A stretch of 64,000 nucleotides of DNA from Myxococcus virescens (GCF_900101905.1 NZ_FNAJ01000001.1:992001-1056000); one strand, 5' to 3'. Positions 52,894 to 62,533 are shown, counted from the first letter of the stretch. Notes: generated by a model not told the origin, from the letters alone. Numbers and translations: made by a program.

Positions 52894-52989
52894 GGCGCCC
52901 CCGCCTCAAACGCCCGCTCAAGTCACGGGCGTTCGGAGCGCCAAATACCAGGATTCACAGAAATAAGCCCGACCCGGCCCTGTCGCTAG

Positions 52990-53208
52990 CTACTCCGCCG
53001 GCGTCTCCTGCGTCTCCGGCGTGCCCGCGTCGGTCTCCGGTAGGGGCGTCGCGGGGCCCGCGGGAGTATCCGGCACGGTCTGCACGGGCTCGCGAATCTG
53101 GTCCGGGCCCATCAGGGGCTGACGGTCCTCCGTTCCTTCGGGCTGCGTGGTCTTGCAAGCGGGCGCAGCAACTGCCACGCCCAGGGCAATGAGAACGGCA
53201 CGGCGCAT
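52990..53208 (-). CDS. short Pro/Thr/Glu-rich lipoprotein
   Basis: 72 residues from the ATG at 53208, with AAGGAGG upstream; the longer frame to 53463 overlaps the opposite gene and is excluded. RRAVLIALGVAVAAPAC is a lipoprotein signal. The mature protein is Pro/Thr/Glu-rich and probably disordered (PDTPAGPATPLPETDAGTPE). Possibly an envelope spacer or lysis-type lipoprotein; unknown. Confidence 0.6.
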   Translation of the reverse strand: MRRAVLIALGVAVAAPACKTTQPEGTEDRQPLMGPDQIREPVQTVPDTPAGPATPLPETDAGTPETQETPAE

Positions 53209-53422
53209 GTAGCCTCCTTGTCGAGTTGCGGACGGCCCCGAGGGAGCGTGCCCTCCACCGACAATCTGTCGACGACAGCGAACGCCCACCAGCGGATGCC
53301 CGGGCACACCTTCAGGCGCCTGCTCTCGGTGCCGGAGAGCAGCCCGGCAGCCACGCGGCGCGGATGACGCCGCTTCCCATGCGCACCGTTGCGCTGGAGC
53401 GCTCACCCGGGAGGCCGAGGCG

Positions 53423-54733
53423 ATGCTGGACGTCGTGGACATCGGCAAGCGTTCGCTTGCCACCTATCGCGGGATTGCGCCCGACGAAATCCTCGACGAA
53501 CTGCACTGGCTCTCCGAGGACTTGCGCGGTGCTCGGTGCATGCACCTGAGCGCCACGCCCTACGGCGGCGGCGTCTCCGAAATCCTCCGCTCCCTGGTCC
53601 CGCTCTACAACGACCTGGGCATCGTCACGGACTGGAAGCTCATTCACGGCGACGACACCTTCTTCCAGGTCACCAAGCGCATCCACAACGGCCTGCAAGG
53701 CGCTCCCGGCGAGCTCACAGAGCGCGAGAAGGCCACCTACCTGGCCAACGCCCAGCTCAATGCCCACCGGCTGGTCACGGATTCGGAGAACTACGACTTC
53801 GTCTTCGTCCACGACCCGCAGCCCGCCGTGCTCGCGGCGCTGAGTCCTCATCTCGATGCGCGCTGGATATGGCGCTGCCACATCGACACCTCGCACCCCA
53901 ACCCGGCCTTCTGGGACTTCCTGTCGCCCTACCTGCACGCCTACGACGCCGCCATCTTCACGATGCGGGAGTTCATTCCACCACAACTCCCCATCTCCGA
54001 CGTCCGCATCTACCCGCCCGCCATCGACCCGCTCAGTCCCAAGAACCACCCCCTGCCGGAGGCCCTCGCGCGCGACGTGTTGGAGTGGATTGGCATCCGC
54101 ACCCACCGGCCGCTCATCACCCAGGTCAGCCGCTTCGACCGCTGGAAGGACCCGCTCGGCGTCGTCCGCGCCTACCAGCGCGTGCGTCCCCACGTCCCCG
54201 ACCTCCAGCTCGCGCTCGCGGGCTCACTCGCCCTGGACGACCCGGAGGGCTGGGAGGTCTATGAGGAGCTCCGCGCCGCCACCGCGGGCGACAGCCTCAT
54301 CCACATCCTCACCAACCTGGTGGGCGTGGGGAACATCGAGGTCAACGCGCTTCAGGCCGTCTCCGACGTCGTCGTCCAGAAGTCCCTGCGCGAGGGCTTC
54401 GGGCTCGTCGTCGCGGAGACGCTGTGGAAGAGCACGCCCGTCGTCGGTGGCCGCGTGGGCGGCATTCCCATGCAACTGCCAGAGGGCACTGGCGGCGCCC
54501 TCGTGGACACCGTGGAGGAATGCGCCGAGGCCATGCTCCACCTGCTGCGCCGCCCCGACGAGGCCCACCTGTTGGGCGCGCGTGGACACGAGCACGTGCG
54601 CCAGCACTTCCTCATGCCCCGGCTGCTCATGGACCACGTGCGGCTGCTCAAGCACCTGGCGGCCGTGCGCCCCCTGCCGCCGCGCGGCATCGTCCCCGTT
54701 TCCTTCAACCCCGCCAGCCTCCAGGGGGTGTGA
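53423..54733 (+). CDS. treT: TreT-like trehalose-forming glycosyltransferase (GT4)
   Basis: 436 residues; GGGAGGCCGAGG lies upstream of the ATG at 53423. GT4 family with two Rossmann lobes: YGGGVSEILRSLVPLYNDLG and DWKLIHGDDTFFQVTKRIHN in the first, QVSRFDRWKDPLGVVRAY and SLREGFGLVVAETLWKSTPV in the second, which has the EGFGLVVAE donor-binding signature. The first-lobe pattern (loss of signal peptide, HGDDTFFQVTKRIHNGLQG) matches trehalose synthase TreT, which joins a nucleotide-activated glucose to free glucose. It is one base upstream of nfeD. Other trehalose or glucosyl-acceptor activities are possible. Confidence 0.85.
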   Translation: MLDVVDIGKRSLATYRGIAPDEILDELHWLSEDLRGARCMHLSATPYGGGVSEILRSLVPLYNDLGIVTDWKLIHGDDTFFQVTKRIHNGLQGAPGELTEREKATYLANAQLNAHRLVTDSENYDFVFVHDPQPAVLAALSPHLDARWIWRCHIDTSHPNPAFWDFLSPYLHAYDAAIFTMREFIPPQLPISDVRIYPPAIDPLSPKNHPLPEALARDVLEWIGIRTHRPLITQVSRFDRWKDPLGVVRAYQRVRPHVPDLQLALAGSLALDDPEGWEVYEELRAATAGDSLIHILTNLVGVGNIEVNALQAVSDVVVQKSLREGFGLVVAETLWKSTPVVGGRVGGIPMQLPEGTGGALVDTVEECAEAMLHLLRRPDEAHLLGARGHEHVRQHFLMPRLLMDHVRLLKHLAAVRPLPPRGIVPVSFNPASLQGV

Positions 54734-54734
54734 G

Positions 54735-56090
54735 ATGCACCAACGGGCACGCTGGCGACTCGCGGCCCCCGCACTCCTGTGCGTCCTCATGGCGGGGCTG
54801 CTCGCGTCCGCGGCCGATGCCCCCACGAGGAACGGCCAGCCCACCGTGGCTCGCTGTGACCTGGAGGGCGTGGTCGATGCCGGCACCGGCGCCTACCTGT
54901 CCGACTGCGTGGCACGCGCCACGGCCGCGGGACATGACGCGTTGCTCGTGCGCTTGGACACCCCCGGCGGCTCGCTGGAGGCCACGCGCCACATCGTCCG
55001 GGCCTTCCTCGCGTCACCTGTCCCGGTGCTCGTCTGGGTCGGCCCCTCCGGTGCACACGCGGGCAGCGCGGGCGTCTTCATCGCGCTGGCATCCAACGTC
55101 GCGGCCATGGCGCCGGGCACCAACATCGGGGCCGCGCATCCGGTGGTGGGCCCCTCCGGCCAGTCCCCGGAAGCCGTGGGCGGAGAGCAAATGGCTCGCA
55201 AGGTGGAGAACGACGCCGTCGCTTTCGCGGAGAGCATCGCCCAGCAGCGGGGCCGCAATGTGCAGTGGGCCGCCTCCGCCGTGCGTGACAGCGTCAGCGT
55301 GTCCGCGGACGACGCGCGGGCACTGCGCGTGGTGGAATACGTGACGCCCACCGAGGCGGACTTCCTCGCGCAGGCGGACGGACGGCAGGTGACGGTGGCG
55401 GGTGGCGAGTCCGTGCGGCTCTCCACCCGGGATGCGCACATCGTCACGCTGGAGCCCACGCTGTCCCAGCGCGCCGTGCACGCACTCGCCAATCCCGCCA
55501 TCGTCTACCTGCTGTTCCTGGTGGCCGCGCTGGGGCTGGTGGTGGAGCTGTCACATCCAGGCGCCATCGCCCCGGGGCTCATCGGCGTGGTGGCGCTGGT
55601 CCTGGCGTTGGTGGCGTCCTCCGCGCTGCCGGTTCGCGCGGGCGCGGTGCTGCTGATGCTCGCGGGCGTGGCCCTCATCGTCGCGGAGCTGTTCGTCACC
55701 AGCGGGCTGCTCGGCGCCGTGGGCGTGGTGCTGCTGGGCCTGGGCGGACTGTTCCTCGTGGACCGTTTCAATCCGGAGTGGTTCGTGGACCGCTCCTTCC
55801 AGGTGTCGTGGACGTGGCTGGTGCCCACCACCGTGGCGCTGGGAGGTGCGGCGGCCTACGTCGTCTACCGGAGCGCGCAGACGCGGCGGCTCCCCCAGCG
55901 AGGTGGCGACCTGGGGCTCGTGGGCGAGCGAGGCACCGCCCTGGCCCCGGTGACACCGGAGAGCGGCGAGGTGTTCGTCCATGGAGAGCGCTGGCGCGCC
56001 ACGTCCACCGCGCCCATCCGCTCCGGCGCACACGTCGTGGTGCGGGGCATGGAAGGACTCACCCTCTTCGTTGACGAGGTACCGACCTGA
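54735..56090 (+). CDS. nfeD: NfeD-type membrane serine protease
   Basis: 451 residues from the ATG at 54735. An N-terminal signal ([18 protein letters not shown]) precedes a ClpP-like protease domain (about 38-230) with [15 protein letters not shown], the catalytic Ser111 ([10 protein letters not shown]) and the general base Lys156 (MARKVEND). Four or five membrane helices follow (about 255-360) and a C-terminal OB-fold ([18 protein letters not shown]). It overlaps the slipin gene by one base (TGATG). NfeD-slipin pairs act together in bacteria; the protease can cut the slipin C-terminus in archaea. The upstream TreT-like gene is less commonly linked. Confidence 0.93.
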   Translation: MHQRARWRLAAPALLCVLMAGLLASAADAPTRNGQPTVARCDLEGVVDAGTGAYLSDCVARATAAGHDALLVRLDTPGGSLEATRHIVRAFLASPVPVLVWVGPSGAHAGSAGVFIALASNVAAMAPGTNIGAAHPVVGPSGQSPEAVGGEQMARKVENDAVAFAESIAQQRGRNVQWAASAVRDSVSVSADDARALRVVEYVTPTEADFLAQADGRQVTVAGGESVRLSTRDAHIVTLEPTLSQRAVHALANPAIVYLLFLVAALGLVVELSHPGAIAPGLIGVVALVLALVASSALPVRAGAVLLMLAGVALIVAELFVTSGLLGAVGVVLLGLGGLFLVDRFNPEWFVDRSFQVSWTWLVPTTVALGGAAAYVVYRSAQTRRLPQRGGDLGLVGERGTALAPVTPESGEVFVHGERWRATSTAPIRSGAHVVVRGMEGLTLFVDEVPT

Positions 56091-56929
56091 TGCAACTGAC
56101 CGGACTGTTCGGAGTGCTCATCCCCGTCGCCATCCTGTTCCTGCTCTTCCTGTCGGGGGTGCGCATCGTCAACGAGTACCAGAACGGCGTGGTGTTCCGG
56201 CTCGGGCGCTTCGTGGGCCTCAAACGCGCGGGCTTCCGCTGGCTCATCCCCTTCGTCGAGCGCATGGTCATCATCGACCTGCGCACCGTGGCCCGCGACG
56301 TGCCGCCACAGGACGTCATCACCCGGGACAATGTCAGCGTGAAGGTCAACGCCGTCGTCTACTTCCGCGTCATCCACGCCGACAAGGCCGTGCTCCAGGT
56401 GGAGGACTACCTCTATGCCACCAGCCAGCTCGCCCAGACGACGCTGCGCTCCATCCTGGGCCAGGTGGAGCTGGACCAGCTCCTCTCCGAGCGGGAGCGC
56501 ATCAACCACGAGATTCAACAGGTGCTCGATGCACGCACCGACCCGTGGGGCGTCAAGGTGTCCAACGTGGAGGTGAAGCACATCGACCTGCCCGCGGAGA
56601 TGCAGCGGGCCATCGCGCGGCAGGCCGAGGCCGAGCGCGAGCGCCGCGCGAAAATCATCGCCGCCGAGGGCGAACACCAGGCCGCCGAGAAGCTCTCCAT
56701 GGCCGCCAAGGTCCTCGGCCGCTACCCGGCCACCCTCCAGCTCCGCTACCTCCAGACGCTGGTGGAAATCACCACCGGTGGCAATCACACCATCCTGCCC
56801 ATCCCGCTCGACCTGCTGCGCACGCTCAGCGGCGTGAAGGCCCGCATGGAGCAGGCCGACGATGGATATGAAGACCGGCGATACACCGAGGATGAGGAAG
56901 AGGGCCCTCCCGCGGGCGGCCTGTCCTGA
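56090..56929 (+). CDS. slipin (stomatin-like SPFH protein)
   Basis: 279 residues. A single N-terminal membrane helix ([19 protein letters not shown]) precedes an SPFH domain ([60 protein letters not shown]) and a coiled-coil stretch ([20 protein letters not shown]). The C-terminal tail is acidic. It directly follows nfeD, the partner protease. Members form ring or cage assemblies in the membrane. Confidence 0.95.
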   Translation: MQLTGLFGVLIPVAILFLLFLSGVRIVNEYQNGVVFRLGRFVGLKRAGFRWLIPFVERMVIIDLRTVARDVPPQDVITRDNVSVKVNAVVYFRVIHADKAVLQVEDYLYATSQLAQTTLRSILGQVELDQLLSERERINHEIQQVLDARTDPWGVKVSNVEVKHIDLPAEMQRAIARQAEAERERRAKIIAAEGEHQAAEKLSMAAKVLGRYPATLQLRYLQTLVEITTGGNHTILPIPLDLLRTLSGVKARMEQADDGYEDRRYTEDEEEGPPAGGLS

Positions 56930-56935
56930 CAGCCG

Positions 56936-57235
56936 CTAGTCGAAGAGTTCCTGCCGCTCCAGCTTGATGGCCCGCCGGCTCAGCCGCAGCGACGCCAGCA
57001 CGAGCAGCGCCGTCGCGCCCAGCAGCAACACGCCCACCGAGAAGGACACCACCGGCAGGGCCTCGGGCCGCTGCGTCTGCCGCTTCGTCAGGTACAGCAG
57101 CGACGTCATCACGAAGGCCAGCAGCGCCGTGTAGGTGAAGGCAATCGCCCGGGCGAGGGTGGCGTGCCGCCGGTCCAGGATGGCGACCTCCTGGCGCAGC
57201 ACCGCGCGCCGGGTGTCAGGACTCGGCAGCAGCAC
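56936..57235 (-). CDS. DUF2721 family membrane protein, N-terminally short
   Basis: 99 residues from a GTG at 57235; an in-frame stop at 57263-57265 limits any extension to about nine more residues. The C-terminal part matches DUF2721 (RRAVLRQEVAILDRRHATLA, AIAFTYTALLAFVMTSLLYL, VLASLRLSRRAIKLERQE), but DUF2721 proteins are usually about 130-150 residues with an extra membrane helix and an RL-LVDR-RL stretch at the start, which is missing. It is either a truncated family member or a decayed gene. It is divergent from the MerR-VIT/VWA operon and converges with slipin. Confidence 0.65.
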   Translation of the reverse strand: MLLPSPDTRRAVLRQEVAILDRRHATLARAIAFTYTALLAFVMTSLLYLTKRQTQRPEALPVVSFSVGVLLLGATALLVLASLRLSRRAIKLERQELFD

Positions 57236-57293
57236 TGTCGAGATACTGCTGAGCCGAGGTCCCTAGCGCTCTGGCCACTGCCGCCGCCAATTC

Positions 57294-57335
57294 GACAGTG
57301 ACAACTTGACACTACAAATGTCAGGCCCTACTGTC
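57294..57335. promoter_or_regulatory. nested inverted repeats over the MerR promoter
   Basis: GACAGT at 57294-57299 pairs with ACTGTC at 57330-57335, and inside it TGACA at 57307-57311 pairs with TGTCA at 57319-57323. Both repeats share nearly the same centre (about 57315), which lies between the -35 and -10 elements, where MerR-type regulators bind. This suggests autoregulation by the MerR gene product. Confidence 0.6.
57306..57334 (+). promoter_or_regulatory. promoter of the MerR-VIT/VWA operon
   Basis: A perfect TTGACA at 57306-57311 is followed after 17 bases by TACTGT at 57329-57334. The start would fall at about 57341, at or next to the GTG start codon (57342), so the mRNA is probably leaderless. 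Confidence 0.7.
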
Positions 57336-57341
57336 TGAACC

Positions 57342-57839
57342 GTGAGCACGCCGAAGACACAGAGCGAATGGAAGCTGACGGAGCTGGCCGAGGCGGTGGG
57401 CGTCTCGCCGCGGACGGTGCGCTACTACGTCCAACGCGGCCTGCTTCCCGCGCCCCCCTTCCGGGGCCCCGACACCGTGTACGGGGAAGAGCACCTGGTG
57501 CGGCTCAAGGCCATCCGCGTCCTGCAGGCGCGGTTCCTTCCCCTGGATGCCATCCAGGCGGAGTTGCAGCGCTCGAGCCTCGATGAGCTGCGCCAGCTCG
57601 CCGACTCGGACGCGACACCCACGCCCCCGGTGCACGCGCAGCCGCTACCGGGACCGGCCCCGATGGCGCCACCGCACGCGCCTCGAAGACCGGCCACGGG
57701 CCTGAATCGTTACGAGCGCTGGGAGCTGATCCCGGGGCTGGAGCTGCACGTCTCGGAAGCAGCGGACACGAAGACCCGGGCGCTCGCGGAACGCGTTCGC
57801 GCCCTCATCGCGGAGTTCCAGGAAAGGGAGAAGCCATGA
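57342..57839 (+). CDS. MerR family transcriptional regulator
   Basis: 165 residues from a GTG at 57342, right after a strong promoter, so probably read from a leaderless mRNA. The winged helix-turn-helix is clear (WKLTELAEAVGVSPRTVRYY, VQRGLLPAPPFRGPDTVYGE). A linker rich in Pro/Ala (about 95-125) leads to a short C-terminal segment with LIPGLELHVSEAADTKTRAL. No Cys-rich effector-binding motif, so it does not sense metal in the usual MerR way. It overlaps the VIT/VWA gene by four bases (ATGA), so the two are tied functionally. Confidence 0.9.
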   Translation: MSTPKTQSEWKLTELAEAVGVSPRTVRYYVQRGLLPAPPFRGPDTVYGEEHLVRLKAIRVLQARFLPLDAIQAELQRSSLDELRQLADSDATPTPPVHAQPLPGPAPMAPPHAPRRPATGLNRYERWELIPGLELHVSEAADTKTRALAERVRALIAEFQEREKP

Positions 57840-60421
57840 CCATCGAAAAGGCAGGGCTGTACACGCGCAACGGCACGCAGGTCCCCCTGCAAGGTGTCGA
57901 AGTCACGGGCGAGCTCCTCGGCGGCCACGCGCGCGTCCGCGTTCGCCAGCGCTACCGCAACGAGGAGTACCAGCCGGTCGAGACCATCTACACCTTCCCC
58001 CTTCCCTCCGATGCCACGCTGTCCGCCTTCTCCATGACGTGCGCCGGGCGGCGCATCGAAGGTGTGGTGCGTGAGCGTGAAGAGGCCTTCCGCACCTACG
58101 ACGACGCCGTCACGGCCGGCCATGGCGCCGCGCTGCTCGACGAGGAGCGCCGCAACGTCTTCACCGCCCAGGTGGGCAACCTGTTGCCCTATGAGGAGAC
58201 CGTGGTGGAGGTGGAGTTCCTCCAGGCCGTCACCGCCGAGGAAGGCAGCGTGCGCTGGATGCTCCCCACGCTGGTGGCCCCCCGCTACATCCCCGGCGCG
58301 ACCACGGGCGACCGCACCGGCCACGGCAGTGAAGAGCCCACGGCCCAGGTGCCGGACGCGGACCGCATCACCCCGCCCGTGGGCAACGTGCACTACGGCC
58401 TGCGCATGGACCTGCTCGTGGACCTGGGCCGCGAGGTGGTGGTGGAGAGCCCGTCCCACGCCATCACCACCACCCGGGAGGAAGGCACCCGCGTGCGCGT
58501 CGGCTTCTCGCGCGGCGAGGTGTCCCTGGACCGCGACCTGGTGCTGAGCCTGCGCAGCCCGGACAGCAGCGCGGTGTTCACGCCGCTCGTCACGCACCGC
58601 AAGGGCGAGGGAGGCCCGGGCACCTTCGCGCTCACCGTGGTGCCGGACCTGCTAGCCCTGGCCTCCGCGCCGCCCAAGCAGGAGGTGGTGTTCGTCGTGG
58701 ACGTCTCCGGCTCCATGGCCGGTGAGAGCCTGCCCCAGGCCCAGGCCGCGCTCCGGCTGTGCCTGCGCCACCTGCGCGAGGGCGACCGGTTCAATGTCAT
58801 CGCGTTCGAGAATCGCTTCCAGTCGTTTCAGCCGGAGTCCGTGCCCTTCACGCAGCGCACGCTCGAAGAGGCGGACCGCTGGGTGGCCGCGCTGAACGCG
58901 GATGGCGGCACGGAGCTGCTCGCGCCCATGCGCGCCGCGGTGCAGGCGGCGCCCGACGGCGTCATCGTGTTGCTCACGGACGGACAGGTGGGGAACGAAG
59001 CGGAGATTCTGCGCGCCGTGCTCGAGACGCGGAAGACGGCGCGGGTGTACTCGTTCGGCATCGGCACCAACGTCAGCGACGTGCTGCTGCGGGACATGGC
59101 GAAGCAGACGGGCGGTGACGTGGAGTTCATCCACCCGGGCGAGCGAATCGACGACAAGGTGGTGGCGCAGTTCTCCCGTGCGCTGGCGCCGCGTGTCACC
59201 GAGCTGGAGGTCCGCTTCGACGGCGTGGACTGTGTGGAGCTGGCGCCCGCCGAGCTACCGCCCCTGGTGGATGGCGTGCCTTGGACGCTGCTGGGCCGCT
59301 ACGCCTCGCCCGGGACGGGCACGGTGACGCTGCGGGGGCGCTCGGGACAGGAGCCCTTCTCGCTCACCGTCAGCGTGGACCTGCCCGCGGTGTCGGACCG
59401 GCCGGCGGTGGAGAAGTTGTGGGCCGCCGAGCGCATCCGGGGCTGGGAGGCCGCCCAGCTCATCGGACGCCGCGCGGAGTCCATGAAACAGCGCATCGTC
59501 GAACTGGCCGTCGCGCACCAGATTGTCACCCGGTACACCTCGTTCGTGGTGGTGGAGGAGCGCAAGGGCGACCGGCGGAACTCAGGACAGGCGAAGACGC
59601 GCGTCATCCCCGTGGACGCCCCCGCGGGCTGGGCCATGTTCGGCGCGCAGAAGGAGGAGGAGGCCGCGCTCGGTGGCGCCGCTCCCCGTCGCGGGCGGAT
59701 GGCCGCGCGTGGCGCCATGCCGCCCCCGTCGGCCGCCGCGCCCGCCCCTGGGGCTCCTCGTCCGATGATTCAAGTGCGGCGCATCACCCCGCCCGGGCGC
59801 GCGCCCGCGCAGAGCGCGCCCCCGATGGATGCCGATGACGGCACCACGGACTGGATGATCATGAGGAGCGAGCGGCGTGAGCAGGGCAAGGCCGACGCCA
59901 TGAAGAAGAAGCGCCAGAAGGGAGGAATCCTCTCCAACTTCTTCGGCGGCGGTCAGCCTCCAGAGCCGATGATGGATGAGGAGTTCGAGGAATCCGACGC
60001 GTCCCTCGGTGAGTCCCTGGCGGCCGAGGGGGGTATCGACACGGGCGCGGAGGGCCTGCTGTCCCGGCAGCTCGCCAACGGGCTCTGGGACGGCACCGGC
60101 GAGGGTTCCGATCCCGTGCGACAGGCGCGCGCCACGGCGCTGGCCCTGCTGTCGCTGCTGCGCGAGGGCATCACCAGCAGCCATCCGCTGCATGGTGCGC
60201 AGGTGAAGAAGGCGGTGGAGGCCCTGCTCTCCCTGGCCGCCAGCCTGAGCGGCGATGCACAGGTGGCGGAGCTGGCGCTGGGCGTGGCGTGGCTGGCCGC
60301 GGCGGGACCGCGCACCCGGGGCCGCATCGAGCAGGCCGCGAAGCCGCTCGCCGGGCTCAACGGCCGGCTGGGCAACGAGGTGGCCCTGCGCGAGCACGTC
60401 GACACGCTGGCCGCGCGCTGA
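57836..60421 (+). CDS. VIT and VWA domain protein
   Basis: 861 residues. The N-terminal VIT domain (about 8-135) has the form VRQRYRNEEYQPVETIYTFP and REREEAFRTYDDAV typical of inter-alpha-trypsin inhibitor proteins. A VWA domain follows (about 283-450) with a full metal-binding MIDAS: DVSGS at 289-293, the threonine of DGGTELL and the aspartate of LLTDGQVGNE. There is no signal peptide. After about residue 600 comes a long Ala/Pro/Arg/Met-rich low-complexity linker, then a helical C-terminal domain (SRQLANGLWDGTGEGSD, ALLSLLREGIT). Coupled by ATGA to its MerR regulator. VIT/VWA proteins bind partners with divalent cation; the partner is unknown. Confidence 0.93.
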   Translation: MTIEKAGLYTRNGTQVPLQGVEVTGELLGGHARVRVRQRYRNEEYQPVETIYTFPLPSDATLSAFSMTCAGRRIEGVVREREEAFRTYDDAVTAGHGAALLDEERRNVFTAQVGNLLPYEETVVEVEFLQAVTAEEGSVRWMLPTLVAPRYIPGATTGDRTGHGSEEPTAQVPDADRITPPVGNVHYGLRMDLLVDLGREVVVESPSHAITTTREEGTRVRVGFSRGEVSLDRDLVLSLRSPDSSAVFTPLVTHRKGEGGPGTFALTVVPDLLALASAPPKQEVVFVVDVSGSMAGESLPQAQAALRLCLRHLREGDRFNVIAFENRFQSFQPESVPFTQRTLEEADRWVAALNADGGTELLAPMRAAVQAAPDGVIVLLTDGQVGNEAEILRAVLETRKTARVYSFGIGTNVSDVLLRDMAKQTGGDVEFIHPGERIDDKVVAQFSRALAPRVTELEVRFDGVDCVELAPAELPPLVDGVPWTLLGRYASPGTGTVTLRGRSGQEPFSLTVSVDLPAVSDRPAVEKLWAAERIRGWEAAQLIGRRAESMKQRIVELAVAHQIVTRYTSFVVVEERKGDRRNSGQAKTRVIPVDAPAGWAMFGAQKEEEAALGGAAPRRGRMAARGAMPPPSAAAPAPGAPRPMIQVRRITPPGRAPAQSAPPMDADDGTTDWMIMRSERREQGKADAMKKKRQKGGILSNFFGGGQPPEPMMDEEFEESDASLGESLAAEGGIDTGAEGLLSRQLANGLWDGTGEGSDPVRQARATALALLSLLREGITSSHPLHGAQVKKAVEALLSLAASLSGDAQVAELALGVAWLAAAGPRTRGRIEQAAKPLAGLNGRLGNEVALREHVDTLAAR

Positions 60422-60491
60422 CGCACCGCGAAAAGGCGGCGGCATGGCTGATACATGCCGCCGCCGCGCTTCGCATAGAGTGACGGGCGCC

Positions 60492-61604
60492 ATGACGCTC
60501 GCCACGCTCATCCTGCTTGCCACGCTCTCCGCTCAGCCCCCGGAGGCTCCGCCCTCTTCCGAGGCCACGGCACCGGAGACCGTCACCGCGCCGCCCCTGG
60601 TGTCCACGCCCGATGCCTGTGCAGCGAGCTCCGAGGCGGATTACTCGGCGGGCTTCGATGCGCTCGTGAGCGGCAACGACGCGAAGGCGCTGGAGCTGTT
60701 CGAGCGAGTGCTCGCGGCCTGTCCACAGCACCCCTATGCCACCGAGCTGGCCCGGCTCTCCCGGACACGGCTCGCGCCCGGGGGGCGGCTGGCCACTGCC
60801 GCAGCGAGCGAGGTGGGGCGAGAGCCTCGCTCCAACGCCGCGCGTGCCTCTCTCGTCGTGGTGCAGACGCTGCACGGGGTCGCACAAGGCGTCCTCCTGT
60901 GCGCCATCGGAGATTGCAGCGGCCAGGGTTACGCCGCGGTGTCACTGCTGGGCGCCGGAGCGGGCGCCGCCAGCTCGCTGCTGCTCACCCGGGGCGGTGT
61001 GACGGACGGACAAGCTGCCGTCATCAACTCCGGCACCGTGTGGGGTTTCTGGTTCGGCGTCGCGACACTGCTCGCCTTCGACCTGGATGGTGACAATGCC
61101 TTGGGCGCCGCCATCCTCGGCGGAGCGGGCTTCACCGGCGTGGGCGTCCTGCTGGCGCACCTGGTGAACCCCACCTCGGGACAGGTGTCACTGGCCAACT
61201 CGGGTGGCCTCTGGGCGGGCACAGTGACTGCGCTGTTCCTGGCGACTTCGGACAACTATGACACGAAGGGCTTCTTCGCCGCCGAGCTGGGCGCCACGGC
61301 CGCGGGCATCCTGTCGATGGCCATCCTGTCGAAGTACGTGACGGTGTCCCGAGGCCGAATGCTCATCATCGACGCGGGCGGCATCCTCGGCGGACTGGTG
61401 GGCGCGAGCGCCGTCTACCTCACCGCGGGCAATGACGCGGGAGACGCCATCCTCGTGGGCAGCGGCGTCGGCGTGCTGGGCGGTCTGGCCCTCACCACGT
61501 ACCTCACCCGGGACTTCGACGCGCCGGACGCGCCCCAGGTGACGCTGGCACCGCTCACCACGCCGCGCGGGGGCACGGGCCTGTCGATGGTGGGCCGGTT
61601 CTAG
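60492..61604 (+). CDS. predicted membrane protein with glycine-rich helices
   Basis: 370 residues from the ATG at 60492; the longer frame to 60255 overlaps the VIT/VWA gene. A signal peptide (TLATLILLATLSAQ) is followed by a short, TPR-like stretch (ADYSAGFDALVSGNDAKALE, LFERVLAACPQHPYATEL), then about eight short glycine-rich hydrophobic segments (AAVSLLGAGAGAASSLLL, GGAGFTGVGVLLAHLV, AGGILGGLVGASAVYL), which resemble channel-like or oligomeric membrane segments. It may extend the VIT/VWA operon, lying 70 bp after that stop. No named family recognised. Confidence 0.8.
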   Translation: MTLATLILLATLSAQPPEAPPSSEATAPETVTAPPLVSTPDACAASSEADYSAGFDALVSGNDAKALELFERVLAACPQHPYATELARLSRTRLAPGGRLATAAASEVGREPRSNAARASLVVVQTLHGVAQGVLLCAIGDCSGQGYAAVSLLGAGAGAASSLLLTRGGVTDGQAAVINSGTVWGFWFGVATLLAFDLDGDNALGAAILGGAGFTGVGVLLAHLVNPTSGQVSLANSGGLWAGTVTALFLATSDNYDTKGFFAAELGATAAGILSMAILSKYVTVSRGRMLIIDAGGILGGLVGASAVYLTAGNDAGDAILVGSGVGVLGGLALTTYLTRDFDAPDAPQVTLAPLTTPRGGTGLSMVGRF

Positions 61605-61610
61605 CCTCCG

Positions 61611-62438
61611 TCAGCGGCGGCGCAGGCCGTAGATGGACATGAGGATCTGCTCGAAGGTGCGCGAGGGCAGCACGGTCTTCGCCACCACCGCCACGCGCTG
61701 CGCCAGTTGGGCCACCGGGTAGCGCACGTGAGGCGCTCCGCGCTCCATCACCTCCAGCACCTTCTTCGCCACGTCCTCGGCGACGAGGCCACCGCGCTCG
61801 CCGGACTCGATGGCCTTCAGCACGGCCTCGAAGCGCTCCTGGTACACGGAGCCCGCGCCCGCCTTCGCGACACACACGCGGTTCTGGGTGAGCTGCGTCC
61901 GCACGTCGCCGGGCTGCACCAGCGTCGCCTCGATGCCGAACTCCGCCACCTCCTGGCGCAGCGCCTCGGTGAAGCCCTCCAGGGCGAACTTGCTGGCGCT
62001 GTAGAGCGACTGGAAGGGCAACCCCACCTGCCCGCCCAGGGAGCTGACCTGGATGATGCGGCCGGAGCGCCGCTCACGCATCGACGGCAGCACCGCCTTG
62101 CACACGCGCAGCGCGCCCAGGAGGTTGACGTCCAACTGCGCGCGAGCTTCCTCAATGGAGGTGTCCTCGGCGGCGCCCGCGAGCGCGTAGCCCGCGTTGT
62201 TCACCACCACGTCGATGCGGCCCTCACGCGACAGCACCGTCTCCACGGCTCGCTGCACGGAGTCGTCCTGGGTGACGTCCAGCGCCAGCATCCGGTAGCC
62301 CGGCGGCGCGGCCTCCGCGGGACGGCGGCTGGTGCCGTAGACGATGTAGCCACGCGCGCTCAGCAGCTCCGCGCACGCCTTGCCGATGCCGGACGACGCA
62401 CCGGTGATGAGAACGACACTTCCCTGTGAACCGGACAT
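61611..62438 (-). CDS. SDR family oxidoreductase
   Basis: 275 residues from the ATG at 62438; an in-frame start at 62477 is less likely. TGASSGIG at 12-19, NNAG at 80-83, SS at 132-133 and YSASK with Tyr146/Lys150 complete the classical SDR set. No signal or membrane segment. Convergent with the preceding gene (six bases between the stops). Substrate unknown. Confidence 0.92.
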   Translation of the reverse strand: MSGSQGSVVLITGASSGIGKACAELLSARGYIVYGTSRRPAEAAPPGYRMLALDVTQDDSVQRAVETVLSREGRIDVVVNNAGYALAGAAEDTSIEEARAQLDVNLLGALRVCKAVLPSMRERRSGRIIQVSSLGGQVGLPFQSLYSASKFALEGFTEALRQEVAEFGIEATLVQPGDVRTQLTQNRVCVAKAGAGSVYQERFEAVLKAIESGERGGLVAEDVAKKVLEVMERGAPHVRYPVAQLAQRVAVVAKTVLPSRTFEQILMSIYGLRRR

Positions 62439-62533
62439 CCAGGCTCCGTGCAACAGTCTTCCTGGCGCACAAACCACGAGGGCCCGGGGCCCGGCAAGAG
62501 CCTCTCACCCCGCGTCACGGGGTACCCGGCGAC

